Positions 13,619-21,675 of a stretch of DNA of 30,256 nucleotides are shown here, one piece after another. The translations under genes and the position numbers were made by a program. Location of the stretch: NCBI GenBank assembly GCA_934635045.1, contig CAKTZA010000047.1, positions 1 to 30,256 on the forward strand, read 5' to 3'. This DNA comes from an uncultured Kiritimatiellota bacterium (GTDB lineage: Bacteria > Verrucomicrobiota > Kiritimatiellia > RFP12 > UBA1067). Under the pieces are notes generated by a model, which was not told the DNA's origin, searched no databases, and saw only the letters and a program-made list of their open reading frames with translations. Numbering within the stretch: position 1 is the stretch's first letter; the number at the start of each line of letters is the position of its first letter.

Positions 13619-16459
13619 TTACAGCTGGCCGTATGTCCCGATCTGCTCCAGGACGTACGGGAGCGGGTCGTCCGGCGCTAGGGCGGAGCGGTCGTAGCCC
13701 ATCACGCCCGCGACGGTCTCGCCGTTCACCGTCCGGTCGAGGAACGCCGCGACGTGCGGGTTCGCCTTCAGGTAGGCCGTGAAGAACATCCGCATGGACG
13801 TATTCCCGTCATCATGGCCCCACTCGCCATCCGCAGCGGCCATGTCGACGGCCGCCGCCCGTTTGGCCTCGCCCCAGTCCGGCCAAATGCGGTCGGCCAG
13901 CGCGCGCGCGAAGTTCTGCAGGCGCTCGGTCGCCGTCGCGCCGTTGTTCATCGGAATCGGCTCGCCGTTGCGCGTCGCCGCGAGAGCCGCGAGGGCGACC
14001 GTCGCGTGGACAGGCTTGGCGCGCGTGGCGACGGCGTCGATGACCAGGCTCTTGAACTGGTCGTCCGGGAGCCCTTCGGCCTCCGCCCGCAGGGCGGCGA
14101 CGAGTTCCGCCGTCTTGTGGAGAATCGCCCCGGCCTCGCTGCCGATCTTCTGGAACTCCGCGTCCGACCCCGACAGGCGGTAGGCACGGACAGACGAGTT
14201 CTCGCGGTCGAGGTAGGCGTCCTCCAGGCGGGCGCGCTCCGCGTCCGTCAGCCGCAGGCCTTCCCGGTCTTCCGGGTTGATCTGCCGCGCCACGTGCGCG
14301 GCGAAGTCCTGCGCGCCCCGGCAGATTTCGCGGAGTCCGTCGGCGTTCCGCGCGAGCTTCTTGAGGTCGACGGCGCGGTCGGCGGCTTGCGCGGCGACCG
14401 CTTCGTTGAAGATGAGGCGGTTCAGGTCCCATTCGCCGCGCCGGGCGAAGAGCCGGTCCGCTTGAAGCGGCGGGTTGTCCTGCGCCGCGAGGGCGGTGCG
14501 TGCGTCGGACGCCCGCTTCACCGTGTCCAGCGACTTGAGCAACACGTCGAAGCTTCCGCGCGCGGCGGCGGCCGCACGGGGGAGGTAGGCCTTGAAGGCC
14601 GGATGCCGCAGGGCCTCCTCGGGCGAAACGCCCATCTTCGCGGCGAAATCGTCCCGCAGCTCGCCGACCAGCGCCGCGATGTCGCCGCCGTCACCGAGCA
14701 GCAGCTCGCCGAGCGCATTGGGCCGCCCCGTGTCCGACGCGAAGAACACCTCGCCGCCGCGCCCGCGATCCATGCCCGCGAGGCGGCGCTCCGCAAGCTG
14801 GCGCGCGGAAGCCGCGCGAGGCCTGTTCGCCTGTTCCATGTAGGCACGGTCATTCTCCAGCTCGCGCACGATCCCCGCGTCGCAAAGGAACTCCGCCTCG
14901 AAGACCTCCGGCAGGCACGAGAGCATCGCGGCCTGCGCAACCGGGGACGTCAGGGCGTTGAGCCGTTCGGCAAGACGCGAGAGGGCGTCCTTGATGACGG
15001 TCTCCCTCACAGAGCTGCGCCAGGCGGACCACGCGGCGCGCACGTTGACCGGGAGGTGGTCGACAATGTGCTGGGCCGTCGCCGCGAACGTGTCCGCGTT
15101 CATCGTCCGGAACCCGGCCTTGAGATCGGCGACAATCGCATCCAGGTCGGCTTTCGGGAGGGCCCGGAGGCGTTCGGCCTTCTCGGCGACGATGCGCTCG
15201 GCATCCGCCTGCGAAATCGCCTCGACCCTGACCACGCGGCCGCCACCGGGCTTCGCGGCATACTTCGCGCCCTGCAGGTGGCGCATCTCCGAATTGGTGA
15301 CGGCGACGCCCGCGTGGTCGCGGACGTCCGCGTCGGGGCGCTTCCACCACTTGTCGGCGAGTTCGGCCCCGTCGGTCTTCGCGCCATCGAACTTCGTCCA
15401 CTCGAAGACCACGGTCTCGCCGCGCGCCTTGAAGAAGTCGAGGCCGAGCTTGCTCGTCTGGCGCCAAAAGGCGCACGTCGCCGCATTGTCGAAAATCGCC
15501 TGCGCAAGGTCCTCCCTGCCGCGCGGCGCATGGCGCGCGACGATTTCCCGGAGGCGCGCCTCGATGCCCGCCGTGTCCAGCCCCGCAAAGTCGGTGTCGA
15601 CGGTCTCGATCACCGCGTCCGCCACGGCGTTCAGGACGAAGTTCACGTCCGGGTTCGGACGGATGACGCGGGGGTCGAGGTTCTTGCGCACGAGGTCGAG
15701 AACGGCCCCCTTGAGCCCCTGACGGGCGATCTCGCCGGCCCAGCCGGTCGTCTTGCCGCCGGCGGCCTCCGTCCGGGCCTTGCGGATCTTCGAGAAGAGG
15801 TCGATGTCGTGCCCCTTGAGGAACGCCCCCCAGTCGGCCTGGTCCTGAGCCGAAATGCCGGCGGCCAGCGCGGGGTTGTACGGCCACGCCCCCCGGTCAT
15901 TGTCACGCACGAAGGCGATGGTCGCGGACGCCTGGTCAAGCGTTCCGGGAAGCCCGATGGACTCGTTGTAGTCGTTGATGAGCTGCTGCGTGAGGACCGG
16001 CGCGCCGCCCGCGCGCCCCTCCGCCGCCCTGTTGATGAGGGGGACGGCCCTCTCGCGGACGTCGGAGAAGCCGTAGTGCGCGAGCTTGCCGCCCGCCGCC
16101 CGGCTGATGTTCGCCTTCTCGCGGCAAAGCATCCGCTCGACGTTGTCCCGGAAGCCGGTCACGGCAACGACCTTGCCGATGTCCGCCGCGAGGGACCCAA
16201 TTTCGCTGCGTTCACGGACGAGCGCCTGGATCTGCTCCCGCACGGCCGTCTTCCGCGCGCCCTGGAAGAGGTGGAAGAACGAGGTCGTGGCGAAGCTGAC
16301 GGACACGCCGCCGTCGCCCGCGAAGGACACGCGGAAGGCGTCCTTGCCGACCCGGATCGTGGCATCCTTGAACGGCGTCGCCGCCCCGGCGGGGGGCGTG
16401 AACGCATCAAGGGTGATGGACTGCGCGTTCTGGAACGTGGCGTCGATTCGCGTGGGCAT
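13619..16459 (-). CDS. Putative type III secreted effector, 946 aa, unknown function
   Basis: I recognise no domain. The protein is soluble, mostly helical and has no signal peptide or membrane helix. The N-terminal ~70 residues (MPTRIDATFQNAQSITLDAF, then a beta-rich DATIRVGKDAFRVSFAGDGGVSVSF) could be a chaperone-binding/export region; the middle (about 370-700) is long helices; the C-terminal part contains DRIWPDWGEAKRA and GEWGHDDGNTSMRMF. AAGGAG precedes the ATG by 8 bases. Immediately upstream, 72 bases away, is a small CesT-like chaperone gene, and a second such pair precedes that one. Large, unrecognised protein next to its own class I chaperone is the standard arrangement for type III effectors. 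Export and target are inferences, as no secretion apparatus is in the window. Confidence 0.6.
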   Translation of the reverse strand: MPTRIDATFQNAQSITLDAFTPPAGAATPFKDATIRVGKDAFRVSFAGDGGVSVSFATTSFFHLFQGARKTAVREQIQALVRERSEIGSLAADIGKVVAVTGFRDNVERMLCREKANISRAAGGKLAHYGFSDVRERAVPLINRAAEGRAGGAPVLTQQLINDYNESIGLPGTLDQASATIAFVRDNDRGAWPYNPALAAGISAQDQADWGAFLKGHDIDLFSKIRKARTEAAGGKTTGWAGEIARQGLKGAVLDLVRKNLDPRVIRPNPDVNFVLNAVADAVIETVDTDFAGLDTAGIEARLREIVARHAPRGREDLAQAIFDNAATCAFWRQTSKLGLDFFKARGETVVFEWTKFDGAKTDGAELADKWWKRPDADVRDHAGVAVTNSEMRHLQGAKYAAKPGGGRVVRVEAISQADAERIVAEKAERLRALPKADLDAIVADLKAGFRTMNADTFAATAQHIVDHLPVNVRAAWSAWRSSVRETVIKDALSRLAERLNALTSPVAQAAMLSCLPEVFEAEFLCDAGIVRELENDRAYMEQANRPRAASARQLAERRLAGMDRGRGGEVFFASDTGRPNALGELLLGDGGDIAALVGELRDDFAAKMGVSPEEALRHPAFKAYLPRAAAAARGSFDVLLKSLDTVKRASDARTALAAQDNPPLQADRLFARRGEWDLNRLIFNEAVAAQAADRAVDLKKLARNADGLREICRGAQDFAAHVARQINPEDREGLRLTDAERARLEDAYLDRENSSVRAYRLSGSDAEFQKIGSEAGAILHKTAELVAALRAEAEGLPDDQFKSLVIDAVATRAKPVHATVALAALAATRNGEPIPMNNGATATERLQNFARALADRIWPDWGEAKRAAAVDMAAADGEWGHDDGNTSMRMFFTAYLKANPHVAAFLDRTVNGETVAGVMGYDRSALAPDDPLPYVLEQIGTYGQL

Positions 16460-16531
16460 GGGTCTTTCTCCTTCTTCCTTGCTTGAGGTCGTGGCTTGTC
16501 CGCCCCGTCTACGCGCGGCGGGGCCGTGCGG

Positions 16532-16882
16532 TTACAGTTTCTCGGCGATGCCCTTCGCGAACGCGACGAACCGCCCGAAGATCTCCGGCCATTCCGCCTC
16601 GGTGACGTGGGCGTAGGAGATCGAGGCGTAGGCGATCAGCATGCCGCTGACGGGGTCGCGCCCGACGGCCGGCGTGTCGCCGACGAGCGGCCCGAGCGCC
16701 AGGTCGAGCAGCTCCAGCACCTGCGCATAGCCGATGTCCTCGCGCAGCTCCTGCGCGACGGGCGCGGCGAGCGTGAGCCTCCCCTCCTCGTCGTTGCGCG
16801 CGACGTTGACGGCCAGCGTCCCGTCGACGAGCAGCTGCACATTGCCCTCATCGTCAAACGGAAGATTCAGTTCAAGTGTCAT
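16532..16882 (-). CDS. CesT-like type III secretion chaperone (116 aa)
   Basis: This is a small acidic protein with the class I type III chaperone pattern: a first strand pair FDDEGNVQLLVDGTLAVNVA, then EEGRLTLAAPV, a helix (YAQVLELLDLAL), a second strand pair around GRDPVSGMLIAYASISYAHV, and a final amphipathic helix (WPEIFGRFVAFAKGIAEKL). CesT/Tir-type chaperones bind the N-terminal region of one effector as dimers and deliver it to the secretion ATPase. AAGGA lies 9 bases before the ATG. The gene starts 31 bases after the 582-aa effector gene and ends 72 bases before the 946-aa effector gene, so the latter is its likely client. Family assignment is by pattern, without a search. Confidence 0.7.
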   Translation of the reverse strand: MTLELNLPFDDEGNVQLLVDGTLAVNVARNDEEGRLTLAAPVAQELREDIGYAQVLELLDLALGPLVGDTPAVGRDPVSGMLIAYASISYAHVTEAEWPEIFGRFVAFAKGIAEKL

Positions 16883-16913
16883 GGTCTGTTTCCTTTCTCT
16901 TTGCTTTCAATTC

Positions 16914-18662
16914 TTAGCCTGCGACCGGCTGTTCGCGGACGCGGCTGACGAAGTCGCCGACGCGGCGGCTTGTGCCGTCCGGCTCGACGCGGTAGCTGTA
17001 CCGCGCCTCGATGGCGGCGTCCGGCATGCTGCTGTAGGTCATGACGAGCGCGCCGTCGTCTTCGCGGCGGATGTCGACCTGCGCCTGCAGGTGCTCGCCG
17101 CCCACGCCGACGAGCGCGACGAACGGCATGAAGCCGCCCTGCGTGAGGCCCATGAACATCACCTTGCGCTGGGCGGGCGTGATCTGCTGCCCGAAGAGCG
17201 CGTCCATCTGCCCGATGAAGTCGCGCGTCATCGGCTCCGCCCGGTCAAGATGCCCCTGAAGCGGCCGGAAGTCGGCCTCGTGGTCCGCTGCCCCGTTCCG
17301 CGCGCGGATGACAGGGAACTGCCGCTGGAAGTCGAGCGTCAGCTGATTGACGAGATTCTGCTCCGTCTTCAGGCAGGCGTCCTCGACGTTGTAGAGCGAC
17401 ATTTCCGCCACGTAGTCGCGCCGCACGTCCGGGACGAACGTCGGATCCTTCAGCACACGGCGCATGGCCGACGTGAAGGCCGCGCCGTTCAGGACGTCCG
17501 CCGCCAGCCCGGTGGCGAGCAGGGAGTCGAGCGTCTGCCGACGCATCTCCGGCGCGCCCTGCCGGTCCCGGATCTCCTCCGCCCGCCGCTTCAGGCGCGC
17601 GACAAAGGCGTCCGAGAACGCCCGCGTCCCCAGAACGCCGGCCTCGCCCTTCGGCGCGCGCTCGCCAAAGCAGCCGTGCCACACCGTCGCGCCCGTCAGG
17701 CGACCTTCCGGCTGTCGTGCGCGCATCGCGGGCATCTTCTCGGAGACGAGAGACAGGGCGACGCCCATGTACCACGACGAACCAGAGCCGGCATTTTCCA
17801 GAAGCCCGACGGCGACGTCCGCGCGGTCCGCCCGCTCCTGCGCCGGCGCACCCGCAATGAAGACCGCGCCCTGATCCCACCGGCGGATCTCCTGTCGCTG
17901 CGTCGTCAGGCGATTCGAGTCGAGGCCAAACGCCTGCAGCGTGACGATCAGGTGCTTCGACGTGAAATCACGGATGGAGGCCGCAAGCCCGTCCGCAGAC
18001 GGCAGCGGCCGCCCGTCGGCGCGCCGCGCGTCCAGGTCTCGGCGGACGAGATCCTGCAGGAACGCCGTCTGCCGCGCGTTCAGCGCGACGCCCGGCTTGC
18101 CGTCCGCCGGATGCGCGATGTCCTGGACGGCGGCCGCGATCGCGTCCGAGACGCGCACGCCGTAGTCGACGACGCCGAACGACGTGTCGACCTTGTGCGA
18201 GGCGAAGGCGCGCGCATCGCCGGCCCGGAGCTCCTGCCAGGCGTCGAAGCCCGTCGCCTTGTCAATCGTGTTGATGACCTTCGCGACGACCTTGCGGTCA
18301 AGAAGCCTGGGCGTCGCGACCTGCTGCCCTTCCGCGTCCATGCCGAGTTCGCGGCGGACGGACGCGAGCGCCTTGTCCAGCTTCGCCCGCGCCGCCGCGT
18401 CCGCATCGGGCTGGGCGGCGAGCATCGCCGTCGCAATGCCCGACAGCTGCGCGCGCAGGGCGTCGCAGCTCGCCCGCATCTCGGCGGACGGCGTGCCGCC
18501 GCGCTCGCGCCAGTGCGTGTTGAACTTCACGACGCGCCCGTCCAGGATGCCGATGTTGCCCTTGCCGCCGGACGTCTTCTCCGTCCGTCCCGAGCCGTAC
18601 GCCAGCTTTGCGATCTGCGCCAGCGCGTCCTGGTTGCCAAGTCCCCTGATGTCGATTGCCAT
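16914..18662 (-). CDS. Putative type III secreted effector, 582 aa, unknown function
   Basis: I recognise no catalytic domain. AGGAGG precedes the ATG by 8 bases. The protein is soluble with no signal peptide or membrane helix. The N-terminal region has GNIGILDGRVVKFNTHW, beta-rich and a plausible chaperone-binding site; the middle is helical. The C-terminal ~100 residues form a separate-looking beta-rich unit (RKVMFMGLTQGGFMPFVAL, then GGEHLQAQVDIRREDDGALVMTY and ARYSYRVEPDGTSRRVGDF) that could be a conserved module shared among effectors of this lineage. A CesT-like chaperone gene lies 166 bases upstream and another chaperone-effector pair follows, supporting a type III effector. Function in the target cell is unknown. 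Confidence 0.6.
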   Translation of the reverse strand: MAIDIRGLGNQDALAQIAKLAYGSGRTEKTSGGKGNIGILDGRVVKFNTHWRERGGTPSAEMRASCDALRAQLSGIATAMLAAQPDADAAARAKLDKALASVRRELGMDAEGQQVATPRLLDRKVVAKVINTIDKATGFDAWQELRAGDARAFASHKVDTSFGVVDYGVRVSDAIAAAVQDIAHPADGKPGVALNARQTAFLQDLVRRDLDARRADGRPLPSADGLAASIRDFTSKHLIVTLQAFGLDSNRLTTQRQEIRRWDQGAVFIAGAPAQERADRADVAVGLLENAGSGSSWYMGVALSLVSEKMPAMRARQPEGRLTGATVWHGCFGERAPKGEAGVLGTRAFSDAFVARLKRRAEEIRDRQGAPEMRRQTLDSLLATGLAADVLNGAAFTSAMRRVLKDPTFVPDVRRDYVAEMSLYNVEDACLKTEQNLVNQLTLDFQRQFPVIRARNGAADHEADFRPLQGHLDRAEPMTRDFIGQMDALFGQQITPAQRKVMFMGLTQGGFMPFVALVGVGGEHLQAQVDIRREDDGALVMTYSSMPDAAIEARYSYRVEPDGTSRRVGDFVSRVREQPVAG

Positions 18663-18700
18663 GCTCTTTGCCTCCTGCGTCTTCTCTGTTCGTGGTTGTC

Positions 18701-18712
18701 CGGGAATTCCCG
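18701..18712. repeat. Perfect 12-base palindrome in the chaperone-effector spacer
   Basis: CGGGAATTCCCG is a perfect palindrome about 40 bases upstream of the 582-aa effector gene in a 166-base gap. It could be an operator or chance; no promoter boxes are convincing beside it. Confidence 0.35.
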
Positions 18713-18828
18713 TTTCGACCCGCGCGACAAGTCCTCTCGCCGCCTCGGTGTATTTCGGCTACGGATTCGCCGTCATTCGGTTACAGCGATGCGTCCTCTC
18801 CTTGCCGCGCATGCCCCCCCCTTCAGCC

Positions 18829-19293
18829 TCAGACAGACAGAAACCACCCGTCGCTGACCTGCGGCGCGCCGGCGGACGGCGCAGGCGGCGCTTCGCCCGG
18901 CGCGTCCGGGCGGTAGTCAGCGACGATCTTCCGCCACGCCTCCAGAACGTTGACGAAGCCTTCAAGGGCCGACAGGAACGCATCCGCGTCAAGGCACGCA
19001 AGCGGCGCAAGGCGCGCGAGCGTCAGCGTACCGTCTTCCGGGTTGACGGACAGCGTCGCGCCGGCCGTCCCCGCGAAGTCGAAGTTCGCCTCCAGCATCG
19101 CGCGGTAGAGCGGCGCAAGCCCCTGCGGCGGCGGCTCGCCGATGACGCCGTTCAGGACGACCGAGTCGAGCGCGGCGATTTCCGAAACGGAAACCTCCAT
19201 GTCGTCAATCGTCAGCCGCGTCATCCCGTCTTGCGTCACAAGCTCGACGCCGAGCTTCCGTCCCGCCTCGTTTATCAGCTCGTCAAATGCCAT
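18829..19293 (-). CDS. CesT-like type III secretion chaperone (154 aa)
   Basis: This is the clearer of the two chaperones. MAFDELINEAGRKLGVE is the expected first helix, RLTIDDMEVSVSEIAALDSVVLNGVIG the first sheet, LYRAMLEANFDFAGTAGATL the very typical helix-strand of CesT/Tir chaperones, followed by VNPEDGTLTLARLAPLACLD and a last helix FLSALEGFVNVLEAWRKIVADY. The Pro/Ala-rich tail (about 130-154) is an extra. AGGAGG stands 5 bases before the ATG. The gene begins 30 bases after the RNase gene, so it may be read from the RNase transcript. Its likely client is the 582-aa effector gene that follows. Confidence 0.85.
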   Translation of the reverse strand: MAFDELINEAGRKLGVELVTQDGMTRLTIDDMEVSVSEIAALDSVVLNGVIGEPPPQGLAPLYRAMLEANFDFAGTAGATLSVNPEDGTLTLARLAPLACLDADAFLSALEGFVNVLEAWRKIVADYRPDAPGEAPPAPSAGAPQVSDGWFLSV

Positions 19294-19323
19294 CGTGCCC
19301 TCCTCTGCCTTGTCCGCGCGCGC

Positions 19324-20922
19324 TCACGACTGCGAATAGAGGACCTGGTCGGTCGCCCGGTCGAGGATCGAGAACGCCTCCGGATGGCGGTGGAGTTCCG
19401 AGACGAACGTCAGGCGCGTGTCGAAGTCCTTCTGCAACTGGGCGAGAATCGCGCTGTCCTCCGTCTTCAGGCGGTGCATGACCTGCGGCGCGATCACGAT
19501 CTTCGGCTCGAAGGGCTTCTTCTCCGCCTCGGCCTTGCGCAGGAGCGCCGTCAGCCGCCGCTGGATCTCGATCGAGATCGCCATCGGCGACTTGACGACG
19601 CCGTGGCCCTGGCAGTACGGGCACTTCGACGTGAGCTGCGAGAGAATCGACGAGTCCTGCCGCTGACGGCTCATCTCCAGCAGCCCCAGCTCGGAGATCT
19701 CCAGCACGTTCGTCCGCGCGCGGTCGCGCCGGAGCGCCGTCTTGAGCGCGCGGTACACCTCGCGTTGGTGCTTGCGCGACTTCATGTCGATGAGGTCGAG
19801 GACGACGAGGCCGCCGATGTTGCGGAGACGCAGCTGGCGCGCCACCTCGTCGACCGCCTCCAGGTTCACCTCGCGGATCGCGTCCTCCTGGCTGCCCTTG
19901 CCCTTGTAGTGGCCCGTGTTCACGTCCACGGCGATGAGAGCCTCCGTCTCGTCGATGACGAGGTAGCCGCCCGACTTGAGCGGCACCTGCCGCGCGAAGG
20001 CGTCATGCAGCTGGCGCTCGATGCCGTAGTGGTCGAAGATGCCCGTCTCGCCGTCATAGCGGCGGATCTTCGACCGGGCGCGCCGCGAGATGCGGGCCGT
20101 GAGGTCGCGCATCGACTCGTACGCCTTCTCGTCGTCGATCACGATCGCGTCGACGTCCTCCGTCAGCCAGTCGCGGATCACGCGCTCGCAGAGGTCCGGC
20201 TCCTGGAAGATGCAGCACGGCGTGCGCAGGTTCTTGACGTTGCCCTGCATCTCGTTCCAGACGGAGAGGATGTTCCGGAGGTCGCGCGCGAACGCGCGGG
20301 CCGACGCCCCCGCGCCGACGGTGCGGACGACGAGGCCGACGTTCTCCGGGAGCGGCAGCTTGTCGAGAATCTTCTTCAGGCGCCGGCGCTCCTGCGCGTC
20401 GCCGATCTTCTTCGAGACGCCGCGGATCTTCGTGCCGGGCATCATGACGAGGTAGCGGCCGGGAATCGACAGGTTCGCCGTCACGCGCGGGCCCTTCGTC
20501 GAGATCGGCCCCTTCGTGACCTGCACGATGATCTCGGAGCCAGACGGGAAGCGCTTGGCGATCTCCTGGTCCGTGAGGCGGTTCGCCTTGCGCCCGCCCT
20601 TCGGGCTCTTGCGCTTCTCGGCGTCGTCCTCGTCATCGAGGAGCGCGTCGGCGTCGGGCGTCATGTCCCAGTAGTGGAGGAAGGCGTTCTTCTTGAGGCC
20701 GATGTCGACGAACGCAGCCTGCAGGTCGTTCTCCAGGTTCTGGACGCGGCCCTTGAAGACGCTGCCGACGAGGCGTTCCTCCGCAGGGTGCTCGACCATG
20801 AACTCCTCCAGGCGGCCGTTTTCCATGACAGCGACGCGCGTTTCGAGCTTCTCGACGTTGATGATGATTTCGCGCTTCATCTTGGAGCGCTTGAACCAGT
20901 TGAGCGGATTGAGACTAATCAT
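19324..20922 (-). CDS. rng: Ribonuclease E/G family endoribonuclease
   Basis: This 532-aa protein carries the catalytic core of RNase E/G. KREIIINVEKLETRVAV opens the fold; the S1 RNA-binding region (about 50-155) is interrupted by an acidic/basic insert (residues about 88-115, DDEDDAEKRKSPKGGRK). The metal-binding aspartates are Asp333 in AVDVNTG and Asp376 in VVLDLIDM; the zinc-link CPYC is at 434-437. There is no long C-terminal scaffold, so the length is RNase G-like. It cleaves single-stranded RNA in mRNA decay and rRNA maturation. AAGGA lies about 9 bases before the ATG at 20922; a second ATG at residue 15 is also possible. The leader is the unusual palindrome-rich stretch described separately. 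Confidence 0.93.
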   Translation of the reverse strand: MISLNPLNWFKRSKMKREIIINVEKLETRVAVMENGRLEEFMVEHPAEERLVGSVFKGRVQNLENDLQAAFVDIGLKKNAFLHYWDMTPDADALLDDEDDAEKRKSPKGGRKANRLTDQEIAKRFPSGSEIIVQVTKGPISTKGPRVTANLSIPGRYLVMMPGTKIRGVSKKIGDAQERRRLKKILDKLPLPENVGLVVRTVGAGASARAFARDLRNILSVWNEMQGNVKNLRTPCCIFQEPDLCERVIRDWLTEDVDAIVIDDEKAYESMRDLTARISRRARSKIRRYDGETGIFDHYGIERQLHDAFARQVPLKSGGYLVIDETEALIAVDVNTGHYKGKGSQEDAIREVNLEAVDEVARQLRLRNIGGLVVLDLIDMKSRKHQREVYRALKTALRRDRARTNVLEISELGLLEMSRQRQDSSILSQLTSKCPYCQGHGVVKSPMAISIEIQRRLTALLRKAEAEKKPFEPKIVIAPQVMHRLKTEDSAILAQLQKDFDTRLTFVSELHRHPEAFSILDRATDQVLYSQS

Positions 20923-21038
20923 GTTGTTTTTCCTTTTGATGGTTATGAATGGTAACTGACTGTGAATGATGATTCATGTTGACGATAAATGTCTGCGGCA
21001 AGCGATTCCGCTCGGCGCGGCCAGCAGCTCGCTCCGAG

Positions 21039-21160
21039 GTTTTTTCGGGCGCCCCACCGACATGCCATACGCGCGATTCATCAAGCGCGCGTCTTTTGCT
21101 TACGCCCCAGATCACCGAGGTGAACAGGCGCGTCGCCCGGCACGTCGGGCCCGAAAAAAC
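21039..21160. repeat. Large imperfect palindrome 1 (nested stems)
   Basis: The outer arms GTTTTTTCGGGC (21039-21050) and GCCCGAAAAAAC (21149-21160) match over 12 bases. Inside them GACATGCC (21059-21066) pairs with GGCACGTC (21139-21146) with one G-T type mismatch. A central hairpin ACGCGCG (21069-21075) / CGCGCGT (21086-21092) has a 10-base loop. Confidence 0.8.
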
Positions 21161-21446
21161 TCTTCGCGACTCTGTCCGCGCCTTCGCTTTCGCCGCAACG
21201 GCAAAACGTTGCGTGAGGAGCGGGCGGGACGGCCCTGTGCCGAGCGGAGCGAGACGGGCGGATGCGGTTCGGCGGTCGCACCGCGCAGGCCTTGCGAGGC
21301 GAGAAGCCGACATCGCGGCGCCGAAGCCTCGCACGAGCATGCGCGGAAGCGAACGTCGGGAGCAACCACACGACGAGCGGTAGCGAGACCAAGGCCGCCC
21401 CGCAAGGGAGAAGCCCGACGCGACGAACTCGACCAGAGTCGCCAAC

Positions 21447-21605
21447 GCGAGGTCTTTCGGGGCCGCAGCGGAACGAACCGTTTCGAGACGAGGCGAGTTC
21501 GGCAGGACTCGACCCCGACGGCGTACTCGTGTACGCCGAGCGGGTCGACGGACGCCGAAATCGCCCGCCTCGGAGCGGGAGTACCGTTGCCCCGAAAGAC
21601 CTCGC
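21447..21605. repeat. Large imperfect palindrome 2 (17-bp arms)
   Basis: GCGAGGTCTTTCGGGGC (21447-21463) and its exact complement (21589-21605) form 17-bp arms. Inside sits a hairpin TCGACCC (21509-21515) / GGGTCGA (21542-21548) with an inner 8-bp stem CGGCGTAC (21519-21526) / GTACGCCG (21531-21538) and a TCGT loop. The arms resemble those of palindrome 1 (GAGGTTTTTTCGGGC), so the two look like diverged copies of one element. Confidence 0.85.
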
Positions 21606-21675
21606 ACGTCGGCAAGCGACAGACACGAACGCTCCAGCGTCCAGCCACCCAGATGGTGATCTGTTCTGCTTCGTT

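Larger units (their letters stand above)
20923..21675. other. Non-coding stretch between rodA and rng, rich in palindromes
   Basis: About 750 bases separate rodA from rng. The reading frames across it are Arg/Ser/Pro-rich low-quality translations on both strands and show no family motif. Instead the DNA holds two large imperfect inverted repeats and several smaller hairpins: CGCAACG (21194-21200) with CGTTGCG (21207-21213), and TGCGAGGC (21293-21300) with GCCTCGCA (21326-21333). The last ~60 bases before rng are AT-rich. It may encode a structured RNA, a repeat element or a regulatory leader for rng. Confidence 0.6.

Noticed and set aside
13754..16486. 910-residue open frame on the plus strand opposite the large effector
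   Set aside because: Low-complexity Arg/Val/Glu-rich translation with no ribosome site; mirror of the minus-strand gene.
21112..21648. 178- and 181-residue open frames on the minus strand in the rodA-rng gap
   Set aside because: Both are Arg/Ser/Pro-rich, overlap each other in different frames, cross large palindromes and show no family pattern; open frames are expected by chance at this GC content.
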